From positions 248,001 through 312,000 of the forward strand of contig NZ_JAGJBZ010000002.1 in the NCBI RefSeq assembly GCF_020010925.1: DNA of 64,000 nucleotides, in the 5' to 3' direction. The notes beneath the pieces were generated by a model. The model worked only from the letters and a program-made list of their open reading frames with translations, had not been told where the DNA came from and did not search any database. Below are positions 7,722 to 16,534 of this stretch, one piece after another. This stretch comes from Streptomyces griseiscabiei (GTDB lineage: Bacteria > Actinomycetota > Actinomycetes > Streptomycetales > Streptomycetaceae). How positions within the stretch are numbered: position 1 is the first letter of the stretch; every line of letters starts with the position of its first letter. Both the position numbers and the translations under genes were made by a program.

Positions 7722-8979
7722 GCGCCCTCCAAGTCCCAGCAGGCCGTGCCGCGTGTGCCTTGCGGGACAACCTCGTTGACCGCTGATGCCCCGCCATTGT
7801 CGCGCGCGCCTCCCCGTCCTTTGCGATGTGTTCCCCGTTACGTTTCCCGGCCGCGTCGCTTTCAGCGGCTGCGCAGGAACATCCCGGGTGGGGCCACACG
7901 GGTCGCGGGTGCCAGTCGAACCCCGGTACCGAGACCTCCCAGCGGGCGCCCGCACTGGACGGCGTCCGCCCGTCGAGGAACGCGAGCGCATGCCCGGCGG
8001 CCAGCCCCGCGACGGTCGTGGCCAGCGTCAGATCGCAGGCCTCGAACGGGTGCGGGCGGCCGGACCGCCACTGCGCGACCAGCCGCGGCCAGGTCTCGTC
8101 GCGGTCGGCACGGCTCTGTTCGAGACAGCCCGCGCAGCCCGTCTCACCGGGCAGCACCAGAGGACCGACCACTCCTGTGCCCTCCACCACGCCGGCGTAC
8201 AGGTGGGGTGTGCCGGAGGCGATGAGTGGTTCGGCGGCCACGGGCCTGGGTGCGTGGACCTCGACACCGTCGCGTGGGGCGAGGATCACCAGGGAGAAAC
8301 CGGGCTCCTCACGGAGTCGGTCGGTGGGCACCTCGCCGACCGGGTCCACGGACCGCTGAGACCCGCGGCGGCGGCGCGGCGGGCGGTCCGGGGCCGCGTG
8401 GCGGGCGGCCCGGCGGGCCGCCGTGTCCCTGCGCTCGCCGATCGACTCCGCCGGCAGACCGCCCGGTGTCACGTCCCAAGGTTCGACCCGGCCGACATCG
8501 CGCACGTCGATCTCGCCGACACCGGCCGCCGACAGCAACGAGGCGACCACCGCTCCCACCCGACCGGCACCCCGAACCTGCACTCTCAGTGACCGGCGGG
8601 TCGCCAGACGCTTCATGGCCTCGCCGGGCTCGGGCGCGCTCAGGGACAGGGTGGCGGCGTCCGGGCGCAACCGGTCGAGCACCTCCGGTTTGGCGCGGAG
8701 GCCGTCCGCGGCAGGGCCGCCGCCCGTCGCGTCGTCCAGCAGACCGGACTCGGACAGTCGATCCACCAGACCGTCCACATGTCCGTCCGGCAGGCCCATC
8801 CGGCGTCCCTCGTCGCGCAGGAGCGGCAGCCCGCGGGTGCCGTCGAGCAGGGCGAGAAAACTGCCCGTCGCCGTGTCCATCGGGCCCAGCACCATGGCGT
8901 GCGCCGGCGCCAGACCGAACTGCACGGTGTTGAGATCCCGCCAGCCGCGCCGGAGCGCGGGCTTCACCATCGGATGCAT
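7714..8979 (-). CDS. ThiF/cyclodehydratase-like E1-type protein
   Basis: A 421-residue protein resembling the ThiF-like component of azole-forming (TOMM) cyclodehydratases. It has a winged-helix-like N-terminal domain (residues about 1-110), then a Rossmann nucleotide motif (GAGRVGAVVASLL) near residue 137. A zinc site is suggested by GCAGCLE and a later CSC (PHPGCSC). About 40 residues after the CSC look disordered and basic. No YcaO partner or precursor peptide is visible in the window. The start is set by GGGGG six bases upstream of ATG 8979. The stop overlaps the UbiB-like kinase start, so the pair probably act in one process, which I cannot name. Confidence 0.75.
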   Translation of the reverse strand: MHPMVKPALRRGWRDLNTVQFGLAPAHAMVLGPMDTATGSFLALLDGTRGLPLLRDEGRRMGLPDGHVDGLVDRLSESGLLDDATGGGPAADGLRAKPEVLDRLRPDAATLSLSAPEPGEAMKRLATRRSLRVQVRGAGRVGAVVASLLSAAGVGEIDVRDVGRVEPWDVTPGGLPAESIGERRDTAARRAARHAAPDRPPRRRRGSQRSVDPVGEVPTDRLREEPGFSLVILAPRDGVEVHAPRPVAAEPLIASGTPHLYAGVVEGTGVVGPLVLPGETGCAGCLEQSRADRDETWPRLVAQWRSGRPHPFEACDLTLATTVAGLAAGHALAFLDGRTPSSAGARWEVSVPGFDWHPRPVWPHPGCSCAAAESDAAGKRNGEHIAKDGEARATMAGHQRSTRLSRKAHAARPAGTWRAHV

Positions 8980-9197
8980 GATCGGCCCCCGTAGCCAGAG
9001 ATGAGTCCCCGTGTGCCGACGGTCCGAGTGACTGGTCCGCCGACGAGTGCCAGCATGCACGGACCGCGACGAAGCCTGTCGACAGTTGTCCACAGGCGAC
9101 AGCATTCGTCGTACAAATCAGGCGCTCGGAGTGCGGATCGATATCGAACCGTCCCGGAGGCGGGACTTCCCCCGTGTGCAGCGGGTAACGTCGGGGC

Positions 9198-9794
9198 GTG
9201 CCCGCCGACCCACTGCACCGCGCCGGACAGCCACAGCGCAGCACGACGAGCCCGCCGCCGAGCGGCTCGCGGGCGAGCGCGATCGAGGTCCGCAGAAGCG
9301 CACGACGGCGCAGAACGGTCTCCGCGTACCGCGAGGGCGATCGCACCGTCGTGCTCATCCCCGCTCGGATGTCCGAGGCGGAGGAGCAGCGCTGGGTGAC
9401 GGTCATGCTCGACAAGCTGGCCGCGCAGGAAAGCAAACGGCGGCTCGGCGACACCGAACTCGCGGAGCGCGCCGCCCGGCTCTCCGAGCAATACTTCGAC
9501 GGTCGCGCCCGGCCCGCCTCGGTCCGCTGGGTCACCAACCAGAACACCCGCTGGGGCTCGTGCACCCCCGCCGAGGGCAGCATCCGCCTGTCGCACCGGC
9601 TGCAGGGCATGCCCGAGTACGTCGTCGACTACGTCCTCCTCCACGAACTCGCACACCTGCTCGTACCCGGTCACGGGCCCCACTTCTGGCAGCTGCTGGA
9701 GGCCTATCCGCGCACCGAGCGTGCGCGCGGCTACCTCGAAGGGGTGGTTGCCGCCGACCGGCTGCCCCAGCTGTCCGGCGAAGGGGACGAGTGA
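9198..9794 (+). CDS. YgjP-type M48-like metallopeptidase (DUF45)
   Basis: A 198-residue protein with the gluzincin motif HELAHLLVPGHGPHFW near residue 150: HExxH plus a downstream His. Preceding WGSCT (TRWGSCTPAEG) is the second family signature of YgjP/DUF45 proteins. The first 45 residues are Arg/Ser rich and poorly conserved. The start is uncertain; the GTG used lies six bases after TAACGT (9186-9191), a -10-like box, suggesting a leaderless message. It is divergent from the ThiF-like gene. The physiological substrate is not known for the family. Confidence 0.82.
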   Translation: MPADPLHRAGQPQRSTTSPPPSGSRASAIEVRRSARRRRTVSAYREGDRTVVLIPARMSEAEEQRWVTVMLDKLAAQESKRRLGDTELAERAARLSEQYFDGRARPASVRWVTNQNTRWGSCTPAEGSIRLSHRLQGMPEYVVDYVLLHELAHLLVPGHGPHFWQLLEAYPRTERARGYLEGVVAADRLPQLSGEGDE

Positions 9795-9962
9795 CGCGGA
9801 CCGGCGTCCCACGCGCGTGTGTGCGTTTGTGGGAGCGGTGACCGAAGTCGCGCTTTTGTACCGGCTCTGTACCAGCCTCGTACGTTCCCGGACTTTGCGG
9901 TTAGCCTGACGCGACGCACACGCAGGCGCACGCACTTTCGGGATGGGGGACGGTCGTTACGC

Positions 9963-11588
9963 ATGGCCAGGGAATTCCAACGCGGCCACAAGGCCAAGAT
10001 CAGTGACCTCACCGCGGGTACGGATCTGTACGTGGGTGTACAGATCTCCGCCCCCGGGCTGAGCTTCGACATCAGCTGCTTCGGCCTGGACGCCGACGAA
10101 CGGCTCTCCGACGACCGCTACTTCGTCTTCTTCAACCAGCCGAAGACCCCCGAGGAGTCGATCCAGCTCCTGGGTGCCCAGTCGGGCGACACGGAGTCCT
10201 TCCGTGTCACGCTCGACAAGATCCCGCCGCAGATCCAGAAGCTGTCCTTCACGGCGACGATCGACGGCAACGGGCAGATGTCGCAGATCGCCCCCGGTTA
10301 CGTGCGCATCGTCGCGGGTGGCGAGGAGGTCGCCCGGTACCCGTTCGACGGCTCGGAGTTCTCCACCGAGCGTGCCGTGATGCTGGGCGACTTCTACCTG
10401 AAGGACGTGTGGCGGTTCGCGGCCGTCGGACAGGGATTCGACGGCGGGCTCGACGCCCTGCTGAAGAACTTCGGCGGCGAGGTCGCCGAGGAGGAGCCCG
10501 CCGCCGCGCCGCCGCAGCCTCAGGCGGATGCCGCGCCCGGCTTCGCTCCGCCCGCGTTCGGGGCTCCGCCCGCTCCCGCCGCCCCGGTACCCGCGCCGGC
10601 CCCGGCGCCCGCGCAGCCGTTCGCGCCCCCGGCGCCCTCGCCCTCCGTGCACGCCGCCCCGACCATTGCCGCGCCCCTGCACACGCCGCCCGGCGGCACC
10701 GTTCCGCCTCCGGCCGCGCCCGCACCACAGGGCGGCCCCTTCACACCGCCCGGCGCTCCGCCGCAAGGCGGGCCTTTCACGCCGCCCGGCGCTCCACCCC
10801 AGGGCGGGCCCTTCACACCTCCGGGTGCTCCGCAGGGCGGCCCGTTCACACCTCCCGGCGCTCCCGGCATGTTCCCCGGACAGGCGCAGCCCTTCGGCGG
10901 TGGCACGCATCTCGCGCCCGTGCCTCCGGAGGCGGGGCTGCGGGTCGTCCTGACGAAGTACTCCGAGGCACCCGTCGGGGACCGGTGGACCGAGCAGAAC
11001 CCCCAACTGGTGCGGACGACGCTCACCAAGGGCGCCAACATCCTCGCCAAGCAGGGCAGCATGGTCGCCTACCAGGGCGACATCGACTTCGCCCACAAGG
11101 GGTCGGGTCTGCTCGGCAAGTTGACGGGCCAGCTCACCGGCCAGGGCATGGCCCTGATGCGCTGTTCCGGGGACGGCGAGGTGTTCCTCGCGGACGAGGG
11201 CAGCCACCTCTTCGTGATCCGCCTGGAGAACGAGCAGCTCTACACCAGCGCGCGCGGGGTGCTCGCCTTCGACGAGGCACTGGACACCGAGATCCGCCGT
11301 ATCGAGGGCGCCGGCCTGCCCGGCGGCGGCCTGTTCAGCATGCTCTTCTCCGGTACGGGCGCGGTTGTCGTCAAGACCCGCGGCATCCCCGTCGTGCTCC
11401 CCGTCGGCCCGGCCACCTACGTCGACGGCAACGCCGTCATCGCCTGGTCCGCCGGCGCCCAGGCCGTCACCACGACCTCGCTCAGGCTGCGCCGTTCCGG
11501 GTACGCCCGGCAGACCCAGGAGGCCGTCAACCTCCAGTTCCGCGGTGCTCCCGGCAACTTCGTCGTCGTCCAGCCCTTCGAGGTGTGA
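9963..11588 (+). CDS. TerD-AIM24 fusion protein
   Basis: A 541-residue protein. Residues 1-175 are a TerD domain (calcium-binding tellurium-resistance family; GLDADERLSDD and FDGSEFSTERA are typical). Residues about 180-315 are a low-complexity Pro/Ala linker containing four copies of a GGPFTPPGAP unit. Residues 320-541 are an AIM24 (DUF124) beta-barrel domain. It heads a run of three AIM24 genes. TerD proteins are linked to stress and membrane-associated chemical defence; AIM24 in yeast supports mitochondrial membrane architecture. The bacterial role is unknown, so membrane stress is only an inference. The ATG at 9963 begins exactly where TerD homology begins. Confidence 0.85.
   Translation: MAREFQRGHKAKISDLTAGTDLYVGVQISAPGLSFDISCFGLDADERLSDDRYFVFFNQPKTPEESIQLLGAQSGDTESFRVTLDKIPPQIQKLSFTATIDGNGQMSQIAPGYVRIVAGGEEVARYPFDGSEFSTERAVMLGDFYLKDVWRFAAVGQGFDGGLDALLKNFGGEVAEEEPAAAPPQPQADAAPGFAPPAFGAPPAPAAPVPAPAPAPAQPFAPPAPSPSVHAAPTIAAPLHTPPGGTVPPPAAPAPQGGPFTPPGAPPQGGPFTPPGAPPQGGPFTPPGAPQGGPFTPPGAPGMFPGQAQPFGGGTHLAPVPPEAGLRVVLTKYSEAPVGDRWTEQNPQLVRTTLTKGANILAKQGSMVAYQGDIDFAHKGSGLLGKLTGQLTGQGMALMRCSGDGEVFLADEGSHLFVIRLENEQLYTSARGVLAFDEALDTEIRRIEGAGLPGGGLFSMLFSGTGAVVVKTRGIPVVLPVGPATYVDGNAVIAWSAGAQAVTTTSLRLRRSGYARQTQEAVNLQFRGAPGNFVVVQPFEV
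10728..10865 (+). repeat. Tandem Pro-rich repeats in the TerD-AIM24 linker
   Basis: Four in-frame units of 36, 36, 33 and 33 bases, each encoding GGPFTPPGAP with a one- or two-residue joint. The units are near-identical at DNA level, so copy number could vary between strains. Confidence 0.85.
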
Positions 11589-11596
11589 GGCAGAGC

Positions 11597-12274
11597 ATGG
11601 ACCTCCAGACACTCAACGCGCACCGCTCCGCCTCCACCGGCGTACGGATGAGCGTGCACAGCTCCAAGACGCTCAAGGTCGCCATGGTCACCGGGCAGGA
11701 CCTGCTGGCCAAGGCCGGTTCGATGATCGCGTACGACGGCTATGTGCAGTTCGACGGCCCGCCCGCCACGCTGCGGCGCAGCGCCGAGGAGATGGTCACC
11801 GGTGAGGGCGGCAAGCTGATGCTCTGCCGGGGCGACGGGGAGCTGTATCTCGCCGACTACGGCGGTGACGTCCTCATCCTGCACCTGAACAACGAGGCGC
11901 TGTCCGTCAACGGCCCGACCCTGCTGGCCTGCGACGCCTCGCTCCAGCTCACCATCGAGCCGGTCAAGGGCCTCGCCAAGCTGTCCGGCTCGGGTCTCAC
12001 CAACCTCGTGATCCGGGGCACCGGATGGGTCGCCCTGGTCAGCCGGGGCGTGCCGATCTCCCTCGACTGCGCCGAACGGGAGACGTACGTCGACCCGGAC
12101 GCGCTGATCGCCTGGACCGACGGCCTCGACATGAAGGCCCGCCGCACCATCAAGGCCGGCGCGCTCATCGGCCGGGGCAGCGGGGAGGCGTTCCAGATCG
12201 GGTTCAAGGGGCGGGGCTTCGTGGTCGTCCAGCCCAGCGAGGACACCGGTGACCGTTTCAAGATCCGTGGCTGA
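11597..12274 (+). CDS. AIM24 (DUF124) family protein, second paralogue
   Basis: A 225-residue single-domain AIM24 protein. It shares with its neighbours the pattern of repeated short beta-strands and motifs such as LMLCRGDGELYLAD, GTGWVALVSRG and a terminal FVVVQPSE. It starts eight bases after the TerD-AIM24 stop and has no signal peptide or membrane segment. The three paralogues probably form a hetero-oligomer, since each keeps the same fold but differs in length; this is inference. Biochemical function is not known. Confidence 0.85.
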   Translation: MDLQTLNAHRSASTGVRMSVHSSKTLKVAMVTGQDLLAKAGSMIAYDGYVQFDGPPATLRRSAEEMVTGEGGKLMLCRGDGELYLADYGGDVLILHLNNEALSVNGPTLLACDASLQLTIEPVKGLAKLSGSGLTNLVIRGTGWVALVSRGVPISLDCAERETYVDPDALIAWTDGLDMKARRTIKAGALIGRGSGEAFQIGFKGRGFVVVQPSEDTGDRFKIRG

Positions 12275-12301
12275 CCGGGACCGAGAGGAGAACACCGCAC
12301 C

Positions 12302-13054
12302 ATGCACAGCACACTCTTCGCGCACATCCCGGTGAACCACACCGAGCGCTACACCCTTCAGAATCCCCAGCTGCTCAAGACGGACGTCACCATCGGCAGC
12401 AGCCCCGTCCTGGCACGCCAGGGCGCCATGGTCGCCTTCGAGGGGCAGGTCGACTTCGACAGCCAGTACCGCAACCGCAGCTGGCGCAACGCCGAGCGGA
12501 TGACCGGTGAGCGGCTCGAACTCATGCGCTGCAAGGGCAACGGGATCGTGTATCTCGCCAACTTCGCGCAGTACCTGCACATCATGGAGGTCGGCCGCGG
12601 CATCACTGTCGACTCCTCCGCCGTCCTCGCCTTCGACGGCTCCCTGAACGTCGGCATCGTCGCCGTGGACAGCGCCGTCGAGGTGGCCTCGGCCGGGGCG
12701 TACAACCTGGAGCTGTCCGGTGGCGGCAAGGTCGTCCTGATGACCTCGGGTGCGCCGCTCGCCCTCGAAGTGACGCCCGAGAAGAACGTCTGCGTCGACT
12801 CCGACGCCGTCATCGCCTGGTCCACCTCGCTGCGTACGCAGCTGCAGGCACCGACCTCCACCTCCGCGGTGTGGCGCCGCAGGGGCTCCACCGGTGAGGG
12901 CTGGGAGATGCACTTCGGGGGCCAGGGGCATGTCCTGGTGCAGCCGAGCGAGCTGCTTCCGCCCCAGCACCTGCGCACGTCCGGGGTCCTCGGACAGTTC
13001 GGCATGGGCGGCGGCGGACTGAGCGGGAACTCCCTCGGCGGCAGCCGCAACTGA
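12302..13054 (+). CDS. AIM24 (DUF124) family protein, third paralogue
   Basis: A 250-residue AIM24 protein, last of the trio. The AIM24 pattern is clear (LMRCKGNGIVYLAN, SGGGKVVLMTSG, GQGHVLVQPSE). A Gly-rich tail (GMGGGGLSGNSLGG) follows the domain and is absent in the second paralogue. An AGAGG-type ribosome site precedes the ATG. A terminator hairpin follows 36 bases after the stop, closing the TerD/AIM24 unit. Confidence 0.85.
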   Translation: MHSTLFAHIPVNHTERYTLQNPQLLKTDVTIGSSPVLARQGAMVAFEGQVDFDSQYRNRSWRNAERMTGERLELMRCKGNGIVYLANFAQYLHIMEVGRGITVDSSAVLAFDGSLNVGIVAVDSAVEVASAGAYNLELSGGGKVVLMTSGAPLALEVTPEKNVCVDSDAVIAWSTSLRTQLQAPTSTSAVWRRRGSTGEGWEMHFGGQGHVLVQPSELLPPQHLRTSGVLGQFGMGGGGLSGNSLGGSRN

Positions 13055-13089
13055 TCAGCGCCACTCGGCCGGCACTCAGCGGCACACGG

Positions 13090-13123
13090 GTAAGGGGCGT
13101 CCGCCATTGCGGGCGCCCCTTAC
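13090..13123. terminator. Bidirectional terminator between AIM24 and Nudix genes
   Basis: GTAAGGGGCG (13090-13099) pairs perfectly with 13114-13123, and the inner bases extend the stem with GC pairs. It lies between convergent genes and can serve both. Confidence 0.7.
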
Positions 13124-13220
13124 CGCGTCCGTCCCCCCGGCGGGGGACTGCCCACAGCACGTCGGCAGCACACCCCCGGCCCGTCGACACCACGCGAACG
13201 AGCGAGGTCGGCGGCAGGCG

Positions 13221-13736
13221 TCAGAGCCGTGCCCGCGTGGCCTCCAGCAGGCGTACGACCGAGTCGTCGGCCACCGTCGCCACCTCGTCGTAGGCGTACC
13301 AGCGCAGGTCCAGGGACTCGTCGCTGATCGCCTCCTCGGCGCCGGACGGGGCGAGGGCCGCGTACTGGACGTCCAGGTGCCAGGCGCACGGGGTGTGATG
13401 GCGGTCGAGGCGGACCGGGCCGCCGGGCAGCAGCGTCAGGCCCGCGATGCCGGACTCCTCCGTGGCCTCGCGGAGGGCGGAGCCCGCGAGGGTGGTGTCC
13501 TCGGGCTCGCAGTGGCCCCCCATCTGGAGCCACATGCGCAGCTTCTTGTGCAGGGTGAGCAGCACCCGGCCGCGCTCGGGGTCGATCACCAGGCCGCTCG
13601 CTGTGATGTGACCGGCGCCGCACGCCTTCCACATGCCGTCCGGGTGGGCCGCGAGGTGGTCGAGGTACGCCTGGCGCAGCTCGGCCTGGTCCTCGTAGCT
13701 CTTGAGTACGAGGACCGCGTCGTCGTGCAGGCTCAC
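13221..13736 (-). CDS. Nudix hydrolase
   Basis: A 171-residue Nudix protein. The Nudix box is at about residues 75-97, starting GGHCEPEDTTL and ending REATEESGI. Upstream residues KACGAGHITASGLVI fit the family's first strands. It most likely hydrolyses a nucleoside-diphosphate derivative; specificity is not readable. The GTG start overlaps the stop of the DUF2342 metalloprotease gene by GTGA, so the pair is cotranscribed and coupled. Confidence 0.85.
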   Translation of the reverse strand: MSLHDDAVLVLKSYEDQAELRQAYLDHLAAHPDGMWKACGAGHITASGLVIDPERGRVLLTLHKKLRMWLQMGGHCEPEDTTLAGSALREATEESGIAGLTLLPGGPVRLDRHHTPCAWHLDVQYAALAPSGAEEAISDESLDLRWYAYDEVATVADDSVVRLLEATRARL

Positions 13737-15148
13737 TCGGTGTCGTCGTCCTTCTTCTTCAGATCGGGCTTCTCGGTGGAGCCGCCCGCGGCCTCGCCGA
13801 GCATCTTGTCCAGCTCGGAGAAGTCCATCTGCTCGCGGTGGACGAAGCCGTCGGGGTCGTCCAGGTCGGAGGCGGTGGGCAGCATGTCGGGGTGGGCCCA
13901 CAGGGCGTCGCGGCCGTCGACCCCGCGCGCGTCCGTGAGGGACGCCCACAGACGGGAGGCGTCGCGCAGCCGGCGGGGACGCAGCTCCAGGCCGATCAGC
14001 GTCGCGAAGGTCTGCTCGGCCGGGCCACCCGTGGCGCGGCGGCGGCGCAGGGTCTCGCGCAGCGCGTCAGCGGACGACAGGCGCGGTTTCGCGGCGGCGT
14101 GCACCACTGCGTCCACCCAGCCCTCCACCAGCGCCAGAGCGGTCTCCAGGCGTGCCAGGGCGGCCTTCTGCGCAGGAGTGTCCTCCGGCTGGAACATGCC
14201 CTGCTGGAGTGCCTGCTGCAGCTCCTCGGGGTTCTGCGGGTCGAACTGGCCGACCACGTCCTCCAGCTTGGCCGTGTCGACCTTGATCCCGCGCGCGTAG
14301 CCCTCGACCGCGCCGAACAGGTGCGAGCGCAGCCACGGCACATGGGCGAAGAGCCGCTGGTGGGCGGCCTCGCGCAGGGCCAGGTAGAGCCGCACCTCCT
14401 CCTTGCCGATGCCCAGGTCCTTGCCGAAGGCGTCCATGTTGATCGGCAGCAGCGCGGCCTTGCCGGCCGGGCCGAGCGGCAGGCCGACGTCGGTGGACCC
14501 GACCACCTCGCCCGCGAGCACGCCCACGGCCTGCCCGATCTGCTGGCCGAACATGGCGCCGCCCATCGACTTCATCATGCCGATCAGCGGGCCGGCCATG
14601 GCCTGCATCTCCTCCGGCAGGATGTCGCCCATGGCGCCGCCGACGCGCTCGGCCACCGGGTCGACGAGCTCCTTCCAGGCGGGCAGGGTGGCCTCCACCC
14701 ACTCCGCGCGGCTCCACGCCACGGCGGAGCCCGCGCCGGACGGCAGGGACGTCACGTCGTCGAGCCACAGGTCGGCCAGGCGGACGGCCTCCTCGACGGC
14801 GGTGCGCTCGGCGGGGCCGACGCTGGCGTCCTTGGTGCCGTCGGCGGTGCCCTGGGAGACCGTCTGGCGGGCGATCTGCTTGGCCATGTCCCAGTTCACC
14901 GGGCCGCCCTCGTACGAGAGCATCTGGCCCAGCTGCTGGAACGCGGCGCCCAGGTCGGTGGGGTTCATGGAACCGAACATCGCGGCGAACGGATTGTCGG
15001 CGCCGGAGCCCCCGGCCCCGGGAAACCCGAAGCCGAACGGGTTGGCCGGTCCCTGACCACCACCGCTCTCCTGGTCCTTCTTCTTGCCCTCGTCGCCGTC
15101 GTCCGGCTCCTCCGGCGGAAGGCCGAATCCGAATGGGGTGTCACTCAC
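13733..15148 (-). CDS. Zinc-dependent metalloprotease (DUF2342 family)
   Basis: A 471-residue protein of the actinobacterial family also described as coenzyme-F420-biosynthesis-associated. The N-terminus is Gly/Pro/Asp rich (residues 1-60). The central helical domain contains the family segment ALREAAHQRLFAHVPWL near residue 270. No classical HExxH is present, which is normal for this family. The C-terminal 40 residues are charged and likely disordered. A GTG start at 15148 is used because homology begins with SDTPFGFG. It is divergent from the SDR gene and coupled to the Nudix gene. Protease activity is predicted by family only. Confidence 0.8.
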   Translation of the reverse strand: MSDTPFGFGLPPEEPDDGDEGKKKDQESGGGQGPANPFGFGFPGAGGSGADNPFAAMFGSMNPTDLGAAFQQLGQMLSYEGGPVNWDMAKQIARQTVSQGTADGTKDASVGPAERTAVEEAVRLADLWLDDVTSLPSGAGSAVAWSRAEWVEATLPAWKELVDPVAERVGGAMGDILPEEMQAMAGPLIGMMKSMGGAMFGQQIGQAVGVLAGEVVGSTDVGLPLGPAGKAALLPINMDAFGKDLGIGKEEVRLYLALREAAHQRLFAHVPWLRSHLFGAVEGYARGIKVDTAKLEDVVGQFDPQNPEELQQALQQGMFQPEDTPAQKAALARLETALALVEGWVDAVVHAAAKPRLSSADALRETLRRRRATGGPAEQTFATLIGLELRPRRLRDASRLWASLTDARGVDGRDALWAHPDMLPTASDLDDPDGFVHREQMDFSELDKMLGEAAGGSTEKPDLKKKDDDTE

Positions 15149-15338
15149 GGGATTCCTCGGCTGATAGGGCCATCGGTTTTCTCCGACGGCACGGCTGCCC
15201 GAACACCACCCAGCGTAGACACCACGGCGGGATAAGGCCTCGGTGCTCCGCCGACCGAAGGCCTGCGGCAGGATGGATGCCACCTGGTACGTACGCGTCA
15301 CCCGCGTTCGTACTGAAGACAACCGCTGGAGACGCCCG

Positions 15339-16451
15339 GTGAGTTCCCCAGATCCACAGGTTCGCGCAGCGCGAAACCACTCAACCAGTCCCGCCGCGCG
15401 CGGGCCCGTCGTCGCGGTCACCGGTGCCGCGTCCGGGGTAGGAGCGCTGCTCACCGAGCGGCTCGCCGAGTCCGACGAGATCCGGCAGGTCGTCGCCATC
15501 GACGAGCGGCGCGGGGAGTGCGCCGCCGCGCAGTGGCACATCCTGGACGTGCGGGACCCGGCGATCGCCGAGAAGCTGCGCGGTGCGGACGTCGTGGTGC
15601 ACCTCGCCGTCGACCTCGACCTGGGCACGGACTCGGCGGCCCGCAGCGCGTACAACGTGCGCGGCACGCAGACGGTGCTCACGGCCGCCGCCGCGGCCGG
15701 GGTGCACCGGGTCGTGCTGTGCACCTCGGCGATGGTCTACGGGGCGCTGCCCGACAACGAGCTGCCGCTCTCGGAGGACGCCGAGCTGCGGGCGACCGCC
15801 GAGGCCACCGGGGTCGGCGACCTGCTGGAGATCGAGCGGCTCGCGCGCCGGGCGCCGCGCGCCCACCCGGGCCTCAATGTCACCGTCGTGCGCCCCGCGA
15901 CCCTCGTCGGGGGCACGGACACGGCGCTGACCAGGTACTTCGAGTCGCCTCGGCTGCTGGTGGTGGCCGGATCGCGGCCCGCCTGGCAGTTCTGTCACGT
16001 CGAGGATCTGTGCGGGGCGCTGGAGTACGCCGTACTGGAGAAGGTCGACGGGGAGCTGGCCGTCGGGTGCGAGGGGTGGCTGGAGCAGGAGGAGGTCGAG
16101 GAGCTCAGCGGGATTCGGCGCATGGAGCTGCCGTCCGCGGTCGCCCTCGGGGCCGCCGCCCGGCTGCACCGGATCGGGCTGACGCCGTCGCCGGCCGGGG
16201 ATCTCGCGTACACGATGTATCCGTGGGTCGTGAGCGGGAGCCGGTTGCACGACGCCGGGTGGCGGCCCCTGTGGACGAACGAGGAAGTGCTCGCTGAGCT
16301 GCTGGAGGAGGTCTCCGGGCGGCACACGGTGGCCGGGCGGCGGCTCGGGCGCAAGGACGCGACGGCCGCGGGCGCCGCCGGTGCGACGGTCGCGCTGCTG
16401 GGTACGGCGGCGTTGGTACGGCGGGCACGGAAGGCCCGGGGGCGGCGCTGA
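15339..16451 (+). CDS. NAD-dependent epimerase/dehydratase (SDR family)
   Basis: A 370-residue extended SDR. The nucleotide motif GAASGVGALL lies near residue 30, and the active-site region reads TSAMVYGALP near residue 130. The usual YxxxK pair is degenerate (no clear Tyr-x3-Lys), so catalysis may differ or be lost. The C-terminus carries a hydrophobic stretch (GAAGATVALLGTAALV) followed by an Arg/Lys-rich end, suggesting tail anchoring in the membrane. GGAG (15328-15331) is well spaced from the GTG. Substrate is unknown. Confidence 0.78.
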   Translation: MSSPDPQVRAARNHSTSPAARGPVVAVTGAASGVGALLTERLAESDEIRQVVAIDERRGECAAAQWHILDVRDPAIAEKLRGADVVVHLAVDLDLGTDSAARSAYNVRGTQTVLTAAAAAGVHRVVLCTSAMVYGALPDNELPLSEDAELRATAEATGVGDLLEIERLARRAPRAHPGLNVTVVRPATLVGGTDTALTRYFESPRLLVVAGSRPAWQFCHVEDLCGALEYAVLEKVDGELAVGCEGWLEQEEVEELSGIRRMELPSAVALGAAARLHRIGLTPSPAGDLAYTMYPWVVSGSRLHDAGWRPLWTNEEVLAELLEEVSGRHTVAGRRLGRKDATAAGAAGATVALLGTAALVRRARKARGRR

Positions 16452-16534
16452 GGTCCCTGCCGGCCTTCGGGCTCGCCATCGAGCGCCGGACGGGCTGAAT
16501 TCCCGGGCCTCCCGGGTGCGGGGGATGAGGCACG

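Noticed and set aside
10728..10865. CRISPR-like tandem repeats
   Set aside because: The repeats are in frame, have no unique spacers, and encode a Pro-rich linker.
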